Assembly: GCA_034435435.1 (NCBI GenBank)
Contig: DAOTXN010000022.1
Location: 1 to 38,268, forward strand
Reading direction: 5' to 3'
Length of the DNA stretch: 38,268 nucleotides
Source of the DNA: DAOTXN01 sp034435435
GTDB lineage: Bacteria > Chloroflexota > Anaerolineae > S140-20
Each line of letters opens with the position of its first letter. Position 1 is the first letter of the stretch. Position numbers and translations under genes: made by a program. Shown piece by piece: positions 31,744 through 38,268 of the stretch. The notes beneath the pieces are model-generated. The model ran no database searches, was not told the DNA's origin, and was given only the letters and a program-made list of their open reading frames with translations.

Positions 31744-32955
31744 ATGTCAGGAGTTGCACAAGCCCAATTGGTAGAAAATTTTGCCCAAATCAAAGTGATC
31801 GGGGTCGGCGGGGGCGGCTCGAACGCTGTCAACCGCATGATCGAAGAGGGGTTGACCGGCGTCGAGTTCATCGCGGTCAACACCGACGCGCAGGCGCTGC
31901 TGCTGTCGGATGCGCCGGTGCGAGTGCGCGTAGGCGAAAAGCTCACGCGCGGCCTGGGCGCTGGCGGCGACCCCGAGACGGGGCGCAAGGCCGCCGAGGA
32001 GTCTAGCGACGAACTGTACCAGGTGCTCGACGGGGCCGATATGGTGTTTATTACGGCCGGGCTGGGCGGCGGCACGGGCACCGGCGGCGCGCCGGTCATC
32101 GCCAAGATTGCCAAAGAAGTCGGCGCGCTGACCATCGGCGTGGTCACACGACCGTTTTCCTTTGAGGGCGCGCATCGGGCCAGGGCGGCCACGACCGGCA
32201 TCGAGGGCCTCAAAGAACAGGTGGACACGCTCATCGTCATCCCCAACGACCGCCTGTTGCAGATTGTGGACAAAAAGGCCAATCTGCAGACGGCCTTTCG
32301 TGTGGCCGACGACGTGCTGCGCCAGGGCATCCAGGGCATTTCCGAGCTGATCACCGTGCCGGGGTTGATCAACCTGGACTTTGCCGACGTGCGCACGATC
32401 ATGTCGGAAGGCGGGGCGGCGCTCATGGCGGTGGGACGGGCTTCTGGCGAAGACCGGGCGCGCAAGGCGGCCGAGATGGCTATTTCGAGCCAACTGCTCG
32501 ACGTGACCATCGACGGCGCGCGCGGCATTCTGTTCAACGTCACCGGCGGCCCGGACATGACGCTGTTCGAGGTCAACGAGGCAGCGGCCATCATCAAAGA
32601 GACGGCGCATCCTGACGTGAATCTCATTTTCGGCGCGGTGATCGATCCCCACATGACCGACGACATTCGCGTGACGGTCATCGCCACCGGTTTTGAGCAG
32701 CCGTCGGCGCCGTCGGTGCCGGCGCTGCCACGCCCACGCGTGCAGCAACGCCAGCCGGTCCGCGCCGAAGTGGAAGCGCCGGGCCTTTTCCAGCGGCGCA
32801 GCGAACGGCCGCCCGAATCGGCGCCAGCATCGCAGCCGGTTCAAGAATCGGCGCCTGCGCAGCCTGTCAAGCGGGAAGCGCCTGAACCGTTCCCATTGCC
32901 GGCCTACGACAAGGAAGACCTGGACATCCCGGCCTTTTTGCGGCGGCGTCTGTAA
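31744..32955 (+). CDS. ftsZ: Cell division GTPase FtsZ
   Basis: Tubulin-like GTPase that forms the Z ring. The 403-residue protein has IKVIGVGGGGSNAVNRM near the N-terminus, the tubulin signature GLGGGTGTGGAPVIA, the T7 loop NLDFADVRTIM, a Pro/Gln/Glu-rich linker of about 80 residues and a conserved C-terminal peptide DLDIPAFLRRRL that binds FtsA. ATG at 31744 with AGGGAG seven bases before. Last gene of the cluster; hairpins follow. Confidence 0.97.
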   Translation: MSGVAQAQLVENFAQIKVIGVGGGGSNAVNRMIEEGLTGVEFIAVNTDAQALLLSDAPVRVRVGEKLTRGLGAGGDPETGRKAAEESSDELYQVLDGADMVFITAGLGGGTGTGGAPVIAKIAKEVGALTIGVVTRPFSFEGAHRARAATTGIEGLKEQVDTLIVIPNDRLLQIVDKKANLQTAFRVADDVLRQGIQGISELITVPGLINLDFADVRTIMSEGGAALMAVGRASGEDRARKAAEMAISSQLLDVTIDGARGILFNVTGGPDMTLFEVNEAAAIIKETAHPDVNLIFGAVIDPHMTDDIRVTVIATGFEQPSAPSVPALPRPRVQQRQPVRAEVEAPGLFQRRSERPPESAPASQPVQESAPAQPVKREAPEPFPLPAYDKEDLDIPAFLRRRL

Positions 32956-33210
32956 CAGGTGAAAAGTGCGACGTACTTGTACCCTCTCGCTGCGCTCAGG
33001 GCCGAGAGTGCGTCGCACCTCGCATGCACCGGCTGGTTCGCAGGCAGCCGGCGCAAGGGCGATTTGAGCCGTCTGATTGAGCGTCTCGTCAACTGACAGG
33101 CTCTCGCATCCCTTCTGCCCCTCTCTGCTGGCGTCAGCAGAGGGGGGCGTCTCCAAGTCTTAAAGATTCAATTGAATATCTGTTTTTTAAGGTAAACAGA
33201 CCGTTTAGAC

Positions 33211-33239
33211 TTGCTACCCGGTCTGGCGCATGATATACT
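33211..33239 (+). promoter_or_regulatory. Promoter of nrdR-nrdJ
   Basis: TTGCTA (33211-33216), a 17-base spacer and TATACT (33234-33239), with TGA before the -10 giving an extended form. The NrdR boxes begin 14 bases after the -10. Confidence 0.8.
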
Positions 33240-33253
33240 TTAATCCCTTATGT

Positions 33254-33300
33254 CCCCCAGATGTTGGGTGTCTCCGCCTTTTTACCCCCATATCTGGGTA
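33254..33300 (+). promoter_or_regulatory. Two NrdR boxes
   Basis: Two 16-bp sites (33254-33269 and 33285-33300) each contain the core C-N-A-N-A-T-N-T-N-G (33257-33266 and 33288-33297). The cores are 31 bases apart and the sites have a 15-base spacer, the arrangement known for paired NrdR boxes. They lie just after the transcription start, so NrdR would repress its own operon. Confidence 0.72.
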
Positions 33301-33336
33301 TTGACTATCCTTTGATTCCAGATTTTGGAGCTTGAT

Positions 33337-33795
33337 ATGAACTGCCCCTATTGTGACAGTAACAAAACCAAAGTGATTGACACGGCCCGCGATGAGCGCG
33401 GCGTGCGCCGCCGCCGCGAGTGCCTCGTGTGCAACAGCCGCTTCAACACGGTCGAGCGGGCTATCCTGACCACGCCCCTGGTGGTCAAGACTGACGGGCG
33501 GCGCGAAGAGTTCGACCGGCACAAGCTGCTCACCGGCATCCGCGTGGCCTGCGCCAAGCGCCCGGTGGCGGCTCAGGCGATTGAAGGGTTGGTAGATCAG
33601 GTCGAGGCGCGGCTGCAGGCGTTGGGCAAGGCCGAGGTGAACGCCAAGGTCATCGGCGACATTGTGATCGAAGGGCTGAAAGAGCTGGACAAGGTGGCCT
33701 ATATTCGTTTCGCCATTGTGTATCTGGGTCTGGAAGACCTGGATGCGGTACGAGCAGAGATTGATCGGTTGATGGGTCAGAGCAGTAGCGGTTAA
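33337..33795 (+). CDS. nrdR: Ribonucleotide reductase repressor NrdR
   Basis: Represses ribonucleotide reductase genes when dATP is high. The 152-residue protein has an N-terminal zinc ribbon (MNCPYC at 3-6, CLVC near 31-34) with the basic DNA-binding part RRRREC, and an ATP-cone domain (VVKTDGRREEFDRHKLLTGI to VAYIRFAIVYLGLEDL). ATG at 33337 gives the standard N-terminus with GGAG six bases before it. nrdJ follows 33 bases or less after its stop, and NrdR boxes lie upstream. Confidence 0.96.
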   Translation: MNCPYCDSNKTKVIDTARDERGVRRRRECLVCNSRFNTVERAILTTPLVVKTDGRREEFDRHKLLTGIRVACAKRPVAAQAIEGLVDQVEARLQALGKAEVNAKVIGDIVIEGLKELDKVAYIRFAIVYLGLEDLDAVRAEIDRLMGQSSSG

Positions 33796-33802
33796 ATTAC
33801 AG

Positions 33803-36800
33803 GTGGGAGGAAGTATGCCAACACGCGTCAAGTTCAATCAGGTGGATCAAGGAACAAACTCGACGGTCTCTTTGACCGAAAACGCGCGCGCGGTGTTGAC
33901 CAGGCGCTACTTGCGCAAAGGGCCGGATGGCAAGCCGGTGGAGAGCATCGAGCAGATGTTCCGGCGCGTCGCGCATCACGTTGCGTTGGCCGAGCAAGAA
34001 TGGGGCGGTGACGTGGCTGCCGCCGAGGAAGCCTTTTACGATCTGCTGACCGGGTTGGACTTTTTCCCCAACTCGCCCACGTTCACCGGCGCAGGCACGC
34101 CGCTGGGCCAGCTCGCGGCGTGCTTTGTTTTGCCCATCTCGGACGACATGGGCCGCGACGGGTCGGGCATCTTTCAGACCTTGCGCGACGCGGCGCTGAT
34201 CCAGCAAACGGGCGGCGGGAACGGCTTTTCCTTCTCGCGGCTGCGGCCTAAAGGGGCGCTGGTGGCCTCCAGCGCCGGTCAGGCCACGGGGCCGGTGGGC
34301 TTTTTGCGGGTGTATGACAAGGCTTTTGATGAGATCAAACAAGGCGGCGCCCGACGTGGGGCCAATATGAGTGTTCTCCGAGTTGACCACCCCGACATTT
34401 TCGACTTTATCAAATGCAAGACCAGCGAGGATGCCATCACCAACTTTAACATCTCAGTGGGCGTCACCGACGAATTTATGCGGGCGGTAGAGGCCGACGC
34501 CGATTTCGACCTGGTCTCGCCACAGGATGGCTCGGTATGGCGCTCGGTCAAGGCGCGTGAGATTTTCGACGCCATCGTGCGGCAGGCCCATCACAACGGC
34601 GAGCCAGGGGTGTTGTTCCTGGATGCGGCGAACCGGCAGAACCCGGTGCCGCATTTGTACGAGCTGGAGGCGACGAATCCATGCGGTGAACAATGGCTTG
34701 GACCTTATGAAAACTGCTGTCTCGGCTCCATCAATCTGGCTCAGCACGTGACCCAGGTGGACGGTCGCCCGGAGGTGGACTGGGAAAGGCTGGAGCAGAC
34801 GGTCGCCGCTTCGACCCGCTTTCTGGACGACGTGGTGACGGCCAACGCCTACGTGCCGGCCGTGCCGCAGCTACAAGAGGCCGCCCACCGCGCCCGGCGC
34901 ATCGGCCTGGGTATCATGGGGCTGGGCGACCTGATGTATCATTTGGGCATCCGCTACGGCAGCCAGGAGGCGCAAGAGTTCGCCGGGCAGGTGATGGAAT
35001 TTGTGCGCTACCACGCCATGCGGACCAGCGTCGAGCTGGCGCAAGAGCGCGGGCCTTTCCCGGCCATCGCTGGCAGCCTCTACGACCCGGAAAATCTGCA
35101 ATGGACCCCGCCCCGGCCTCTGTTCCCCTATTCGAACGACTGGGGCCGCCCGGCGCTGGATTGGGAAGGCGTCGTAAACGGTATCCGGCAACACGGGATT
35201 CGGAACGCGGCCCAAACGACCGTGGCGCCGACTGGTTGTCTGGTTCCCGGCACTTTGATCACGACCGATCGTGGACTCTTGCCCATTGAGGAATTGGGAA
35301 ATGTGCGTGGTGAGCGATGGCAGGAGATCGACCTGATGGTGGCCTCTGAAAATGGCTCCCGTTTTGCGACCCAGTTCTACATCAACGGCAAGGCTCACAC
35401 GATTCGCCTGGTGACAAAGCGAGGTTATGTGATCCAGGGGACGGACGGCCACCGTGTCCGATTGTGGGAGGCGGGTGAATGGGTGTGGCGTCGCCTGGAC
35501 GAAATTCGACCGGGGGCGACCGCTGCACTACAATCCAGCGGTTTGATCGGAGAACCGCTTCAAGTACTCCTAGATACCACGTTGGCTACAGAATTCCACG
35601 CCGCTCCCATCCATCTGCCAACACGTATGACAGCGGACCTGGCTTATCTCTTGGGGTTTTTTATGGGCGATGGGAGTTTGAAGGCGCGTTCTTTGCGGTT
35701 CAGCGTATCTAGCACAGTGGTGACACAGCGTCTGACAGAGTTGCTGCACAGTCTCTTTGGCGTATCGCCTCGGATTCACCAGGATAGTCGAAGCGCCAAC
35801 TTGATCGATTTATCGGTCCATTCCCGCAACCTGGTCGAGTTTTGGAAAAATAACGGTTTTGCCAAAGAGATGCCCAGGGTGGGACACGTGGGCAAGGGTT
35901 ATCGCCCGCACATCCCACTGGCCGTATTGCGCACGAACGACCGGGAAATTTACAACGCCTTTTTGGCGGGGCTGTTTGATGCAGACGGTACTGTTCATAG
36001 GAAGCATCACATCAGTTGGACCACGACCCACGAGTCTTTCCATAATCAGGTGAAAACGCTGTTGCTGACACTCGGTGTTCCAACCACCTCTGACCTACAG
36101 ACAACTGGTATGGGGCAGTCTATCGCCTATCGGTTGCGAACCGCCCATACGGAATCTGCTCGGCGGCTGGCCGAAGAATTGACCTATCTTTGTAGAGCCA
36201 TTCCAGGCGAGCCTGAAACGAATCGCCCGACCTTGGGTGACACGATTCCGATGACGGTCAGTGAATATGGCGGTTTGCTTTCAATTGCCAGCAGAGGAAT
36301 TGAAGAGCGACGGGTCTGGGGCTGGAGGCAACGAGGTTTCAAGGCTTCGAGAAGCAGCCTAAGTCAATTTACCAGCGAGCATCAGCAAGAGATGGAACAG
36401 GCTGGATTGACCAGATTTGTCGAATTGGTGGAAAACGATATCCTTTTTGACGAGGTTGTGGTCGTTGAGGATGGTGGGTGGTGCGAGACATACGATATCT
36501 CCGTGCCGGGGACTCACGCTTACATTGGGAATGGCTTTATCAGCCATAACACCATCGCCACCGTCGCCGGGTGCGAGGCCTACGGCTGCGAGCCGGTCTT
36601 TGCGTTGACCTATGTGCGCCACGTCAACGACAACGGGCGCGACCTAGAGCTGACCTACACCAGCCCGCTGTTCGAAGAAGCGCTGGTGCAGGCCGGTCTC
36701 GACCCGGAGACGCGCCGGCGGGTCGTCGAGCAGGTCAGCCTGGTGGGGTCGTGCCAGGGAATTGAGGAGGTGCCGGCGCACCTCCGGCACACTTTTGTCG

Positions 36801-37594
36801 TGACGCAGGACATCTCTGTCGAAGAACACGTGCGCATGCAGGCGGCGCTGCAGGCTTTTGTTGACAATTCCATTTCCAAGACGATCAATTGCCCTGCTAC
36901 CGCGACCGAAAAGGACGTGGCCGACGCCTACTTTTTGGCCTGGAAGCTGGGTTGCAAAGGGCTGACGGTGTACGTCACCGGCTCGCGGGAAAAGGTGGTG
37001 CTGGAGACCCAGGCGACGCGCCTGAAAAAAGAGGGCGGCGAGACGGGTGAGATCGGGCAGCCGACCCTGTTCCCTGAGCCGAAAAAGCCCCGCTCGCGCA
37101 TGTTGCCCGGCCAGACTTACCGCATCGGCACGCCGCTGGGCACCACGTTCATCACGGTCAACGAGAACGGCGGGAACGAGCCGTTCGAAGTGTTCCTGCA
37201 CACCTCCAAAGCTGGCAGCGAGACGGCCGCCGTGTCCGAGGCCATCGGGCGGCTCATCTCTTACGTGTTGCGGCTGTCGTCGCAGGTGCCGCCCCGCGAA
37301 CGGCTGGCCGAGGTGGTGCGCCAGTTGGAGGGCATCGGCGGCGGGCGACCGCTGGGCTTTGGGGCGCAGCGCGTGCTCTCCTTGCCCGACGCCGTGGCGC
37401 AGGTGCTGGCCGAGTATCTGGGGCTGGCAGAAAGCGGCGACAACGGGCGGGTCAGGGCGGCGCAGGAACACATCCGGGAAACCAGCCAGTTGGCCTTCCA
37501 GGTCGGCGACCTGTGCCCCGAGTGCGGCACACCGGCGCTGGTACGCGAGGAGGGCTGCCGCAAGTGTTATGCGTGCGGGTATAGCGAGTGTTGA
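33803..37594 (+). CDS. nrdJ: Class II (B12-dependent) ribonucleoside-diphosphate reductase with intein
   Basis: Makes deoxyribonucleotides using adenosylcobalamin to generate the thiyl radical. The 1263-codon ORF is an 825-residue reductase plus a 438-residue intein (residues 479-916). Exteins show NSPTFTGAG, LAACFVLP (C107, redox pair), GGNGFSFSRLR, GARRGANM, NPCGE (C294) and EAYGCEPVFAL. The C-terminus is a zinc-ribbon-like tail (CPECG, CRKCYACGYSEC). The intein splits the conserved APTG/TIATVAG site. The start was taken at 33803; an ATG at 33815 follows GGTGGGAGG and may be the true start. The ORF is uninterrupted, so splicing is expected to give active enzyme. Confidence 0.95.
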   Translation: MGGSMPTRVKFNQVDQGTNSTVSLTENARAVLTRRYLRKGPDGKPVESIEQMFRRVAHHVALAEQEWGGDVAAAEEAFYDLLTGLDFFPNSPTFTGAGTPLGQLAACFVLPISDDMGRDGSGIFQTLRDAALIQQTGGGNGFSFSRLRPKGALVASSAGQATGPVGFLRVYDKAFDEIKQGGARRGANMSVLRVDHPDIFDFIKCKTSEDAITNFNISVGVTDEFMRAVEADADFDLVSPQDGSVWRSVKAREIFDAIVRQAHHNGEPGVLFLDAANRQNPVPHLYELEATNPCGEQWLGPYENCCLGSINLAQHVTQVDGRPEVDWERLEQTVAASTRFLDDVVTANAYVPAVPQLQEAAHRARRIGLGIMGLGDLMYHLGIRYGSQEAQEFAGQVMEFVRYHAMRTSVELAQERGPFPAIAGSLYDPENLQWTPPRPLFPYSNDWGRPALDWEGVVNGIRQHGIRNAAQTTVAPTGCLVPGTLITTDRGLLPIEELGNVRGERWQEIDLMVASENGSRFATQFYINGKAHTIRLVTKRGYVIQGTDGHRVRLWEAGEWVWRRLDEIRPGATAALQSSGLIGEPLQVLLDTTLATEFHAAPIHLPTRMTADLAYLLGFFMGDGSLKARSLRFSVSSTVVTQRLTELLHSLFGVSPRIHQDSRSANLIDLSVHSRNLVEFWKNNGFAKEMPRVGHVGKGYRPHIPLAVLRTNDREIYNAFLAGLFDADGTVHRKHHISWTTTHESFHNQVKTLLLTLGVPTTSDLQTTGMGQSIAYRLRTAHTESARRLAEELTYLCRAIPGEPETNRPTLGDTIPMTVSEYGGLLSIASRGIEERRVWGWRQRGFKASRSSLSQFTSEHQQEMEQAGLTRFVELVENDILFDEVVVVEDGGWCETYDISVPGTHAYIGNGFISHNTIATVAGCEAYGCEPVFALTYVRHVNDNGRDLELTYTSPLFEEALVQAGLDPETRRRVVEQVSLVGSCQGIEEVPAHLRHTFVVTQDISVEEHVRMQAALQAFVDNSISKTINCPATATEKDVADAYFLAWKLGCKGLTVYVTGSREKVVLETQATRLKKEGGETGEIGQPTLFPEPKKPRSRMLPGQTYRIGTPLGTTFITVNENGGNEPFEVFLHTSKAGSETAAVSEAIGRLISYVLRLSSQVPPRERLAEVVRQLEGIGGGRPLGFGAQRVLSLPDAVAQVLAEYLGLAESGDNGRVRAAQEHIRETSQLAFQVGDLCPECGTPALVREEGCRKCYACGYSEC
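35237..36550 (+). mobile_element. Intein with LAGLIDADG homing endonuclease
   Basis: A 438-residue in-frame insert. It has Cys1 in the block A segment CLVPGTLITTDRGLLPIEEL, block B GTDGHRV with the TxxH histidine, two LAGLIDADG motifs (LAYLLGFFMGDGS and FLAGLFDADGTV), block F CETYDISVPGTHAY and block G YIGNGFISHN with penultimate His and last Asn. The next residue is Thr, the +1 nucleophile. Both endonuclease acids are present, so it may still be active. The codon use is visibly less GC-rich than the exteins, as expected for a transferred element. Confidence 0.97.
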
Positions 37595-37597
37595 GTC

Positions 37598-37614
37598 GAG
37601 ACCTGCGAGGTTTG
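37598..37614. repeat. Half copy of a GACC-type hairpin repeat
   Basis: GAGACCTGCGAGGTTTG lies four bases after the nrdJ stop. It looks like the left arm of the same type of hairpin as the one at 37874-37906; the right arm is missing. Confidence 0.45.
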
Positions 37615-37626
37615 AGGAGGAATGCT

Positions 37627-37866
37627 ATGGATCTGGTGCTTTTTTTGATCATCGGCGGCCTGGCCGGGTGGCTGGCCGGGCAGATGATGAAGGGCAAGAG
37701 CTTTGGCCTGGTCGGCAACGTCGTGGTGGGGGTCGTCGGCTCGCTCGTGGGAGGGTATTTGTTCGATGTGCTGGACATCGCGGCGGTTGGGCTGCTCGGC
37801 TCGCTGGTGATGGCCGTGGTGGGCGCTGTGGTGCTGTTGTACGTGGTGCGGCTGGTGGCGAAGTAG
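37627..37866 (+). CDS. GlsB/YeaQ/YmgE family membrane protein
   Basis: A 79-residue protein with three membrane helices: LVLFLIIGGLAGWLAGQMM, VGNVVVGVVGSLVGGYLF and LLGSLVMAVVGAVVLLYVV. The glycine-rich pattern GGLAGWLAG..MKG..FG and NVVVGVVGS.VGG is the family signature (transglycosylase-associated protein, Pfam name). Often linked to stress, with no proven biochemical role. ATG at 37627 with GAGGAGG upstream. It lies between the nrdJ end and a duplicated piece of that end. Confidence 0.85.
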   Translation: MDLVLFLIIGGLAGWLAGQMMKGKSFGLVGNVVVGVVGSLVGGYLFDVLDIAAVGLLGSLVMAVVGAVVLLYVVRLVAK

Positions 37867-37873
37867 GGTAGAG

Positions 37874-37906
37874 AGACCCTTGAGGTTTGGGAAATCTCAA
37901 GGGTCT
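37874..37906. repeat. Hairpin repeat after the GlsB gene
   Basis: AGACCCTTGAG (37874-37884) pairs perfectly with CTCAAGGGTCT (37896-37906) around an 11-base loop. There is no T run, so it is less like a terminator and more like a dispersed hairpin repeat. A related arm lies at 37598-37614. Confidence 0.65.
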
Positions 37907-37911
37907 GGAGC

Positions 37912-37985
37912 ATCGCGGCGCGCCGGCGCTGGTGCGCGAAGAGGGCTGCCGCAAGTGTTATGCGTGTGGGCATGGTGAGTGTTGA
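37912..37985 (+). pseudogene. Duplicated fragment of the nrdJ 3' end
   Basis: Reads APALVREEGCRKCYACGHGEC followed by a TGA stop. It matches the last 21 codons of nrdJ (37532-37594) with few differences, in the same orientation. There is no start codon and no upstream extein, so it is a remnant. It follows the GlsB gene and its hairpin. Confidence 0.85.
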
Positions 37986-38023
37986 TGGAAGATCCCTATT
38001 TTTCGAAAAGGAGGCGGTCAGAA

Positions 38024-38155
38024 ATGTCCAAGTTTGAAGAATCATGTGATGTCTTCAACGTCGCGTTGAAAGACTTTGGCACGTACAAAGAAAGGTGTCG
38101 CGGTTTCACGGCACAACTTGTTAATGGGATGATGGATTCTGAAATTACGGTATAG
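38024..38155 (+). CDS. Small protein of 43 residues, possibly truncated
   Basis: Starts MSKFEESCDVFN and ends MMDSEITV before TAG. A strong AGGAGG (38010-38015) lies eight bases before the ATG, which supports translation. The segment FNVALKDFGTYKERCRGFTAQLVNGMM is helical and amphipathic with two Cys in total. It resembles the N-terminal part of small unannotated proteins, so it may be cut short. Function unknown. Confidence 0.5.
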   Translation: MSKFEESCDVFNVALKDFGTYKERCRGFTAQLVNGMMDSEITV

Positions 38156-38268
38156 TGAGTTGCTTCCACTCCAGAAAACGCCATAATCGTTGTTCAAGCC
38201 AAATCGCGATTGTCGTGATGCAGAATACTCCAACGTAGTCAAGATGAGACGACAACTTGCACAGGGGA
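38156..38268. other. Unassigned sequence to the window edge
   Basis: 113 bases with no gene I can support. Short reading frames on the minus strand look like shadows. The start of any next gene lies outside the window. Confidence 0.4.

Larger units (their letters stand above)
32956..33336. other. ftsZ-nrdR intergenic region with hairpins, palindrome and regulatory sites
   Basis: 381 bases. From the left: an inverted repeat (GTGCGACG 32966-32973 with CGTCGCAC 33011-33018; inner CTCTCG with CGAGAG), a hairpin CTCTGCTG/CAGCAGAG (33123-33142) with a 4-base loop, the perfect palindrome ATTCAATTGAAT (33166-33177) followed by a run of six T at 33183-33188, then the nrdR promoter and two NrdR boxes. 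One of the hairpins probably ends dcw transcription. No ORF here looks real. Confidence 0.6.

Noticed and set aside
31747..33156. A 469-residue minus-strand ORF over ftsZ
   Set aside because: Antisense to ftsZ; the reading frame is open only because of codon bias.

Overview
The window is bacterial, GC-rich and densely coded. It is most likely from the Chloroflexota, probably the Anaerolineae or a related class; this is an inference from gene content and style. A near-complete division and cell wall (dcw) cluster shows a peptidoglycan-making, FtsZ-dividing cell. Ribonucleotide reduction is by a class II (B12-dependent) enzyme. The large secreted protein ends in YLPLILRNG, a tail I associate with Chloroflexota exported proteins. 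Several short repeats also resemble ones I associate with that phylum. No rRNA, tRNA, CRISPR array or transposase gene was seen.

Layout. 1-2110: acetyl-CoA synthetase on the minus strand with its own promoter and terminator. 2140-3523: a toxin-antitoxin pair with a small metal-binding protein, then a rubrerythrin. 3526-3745: a structured inverted-repeat element. 3766-6753: lactate dehydrogenase and Fpg glycosylase, then a three-gene unit of an unknown protein, a C39-peptidase-like protein and a short gyrase-C-terminal-like protein that stops at a second repeat copy. 6843-10424: a 1193-residue secreted multidomain protein. 10470-11612: a helical hypothetical protein and a second toxin-antitoxin pair. 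11655-15246 (minus): a glycogen-debranching-type glucosidase and the AAA+ ATPase RarA.

15367-32955 is the dcw cluster in the order mraZ, rsmH, ftsL, ftsI, murF, mraY, murD, ftsW, murG, a CvpA-like membrane protein, murC, murB, ddl, ftsQ, ftsA, ftsZ. It starts from a sigma70-type promoter followed by four 10-bp-spaced MraZ boxes. murE is absent from its usual place. MraY lacks an aspartate that is normally invariant. A MITE-like element with terminal inverted repeats and an 8-bp target duplication sits between ftsQ and ftsA.

33211-37594 holds nrdR and nrdJ, preceded by a promoter and two NrdR boxes 31 bp apart. nrdJ is split by a 438-residue intein with a LAGLIDADG endonuclease domain. 37595-38268 holds a small GlsB-type membrane protein, a duplicated scrap of the nrdJ 3' end and a 43-codon ORF.

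A theme across the window is short tandem repeats of 7-9 bp, often as inverted pairs, in gene junctions and in frame inside genes. They supply stop codons, start regions and protein segments, so repeat insertion has been reshaping gene ends here.
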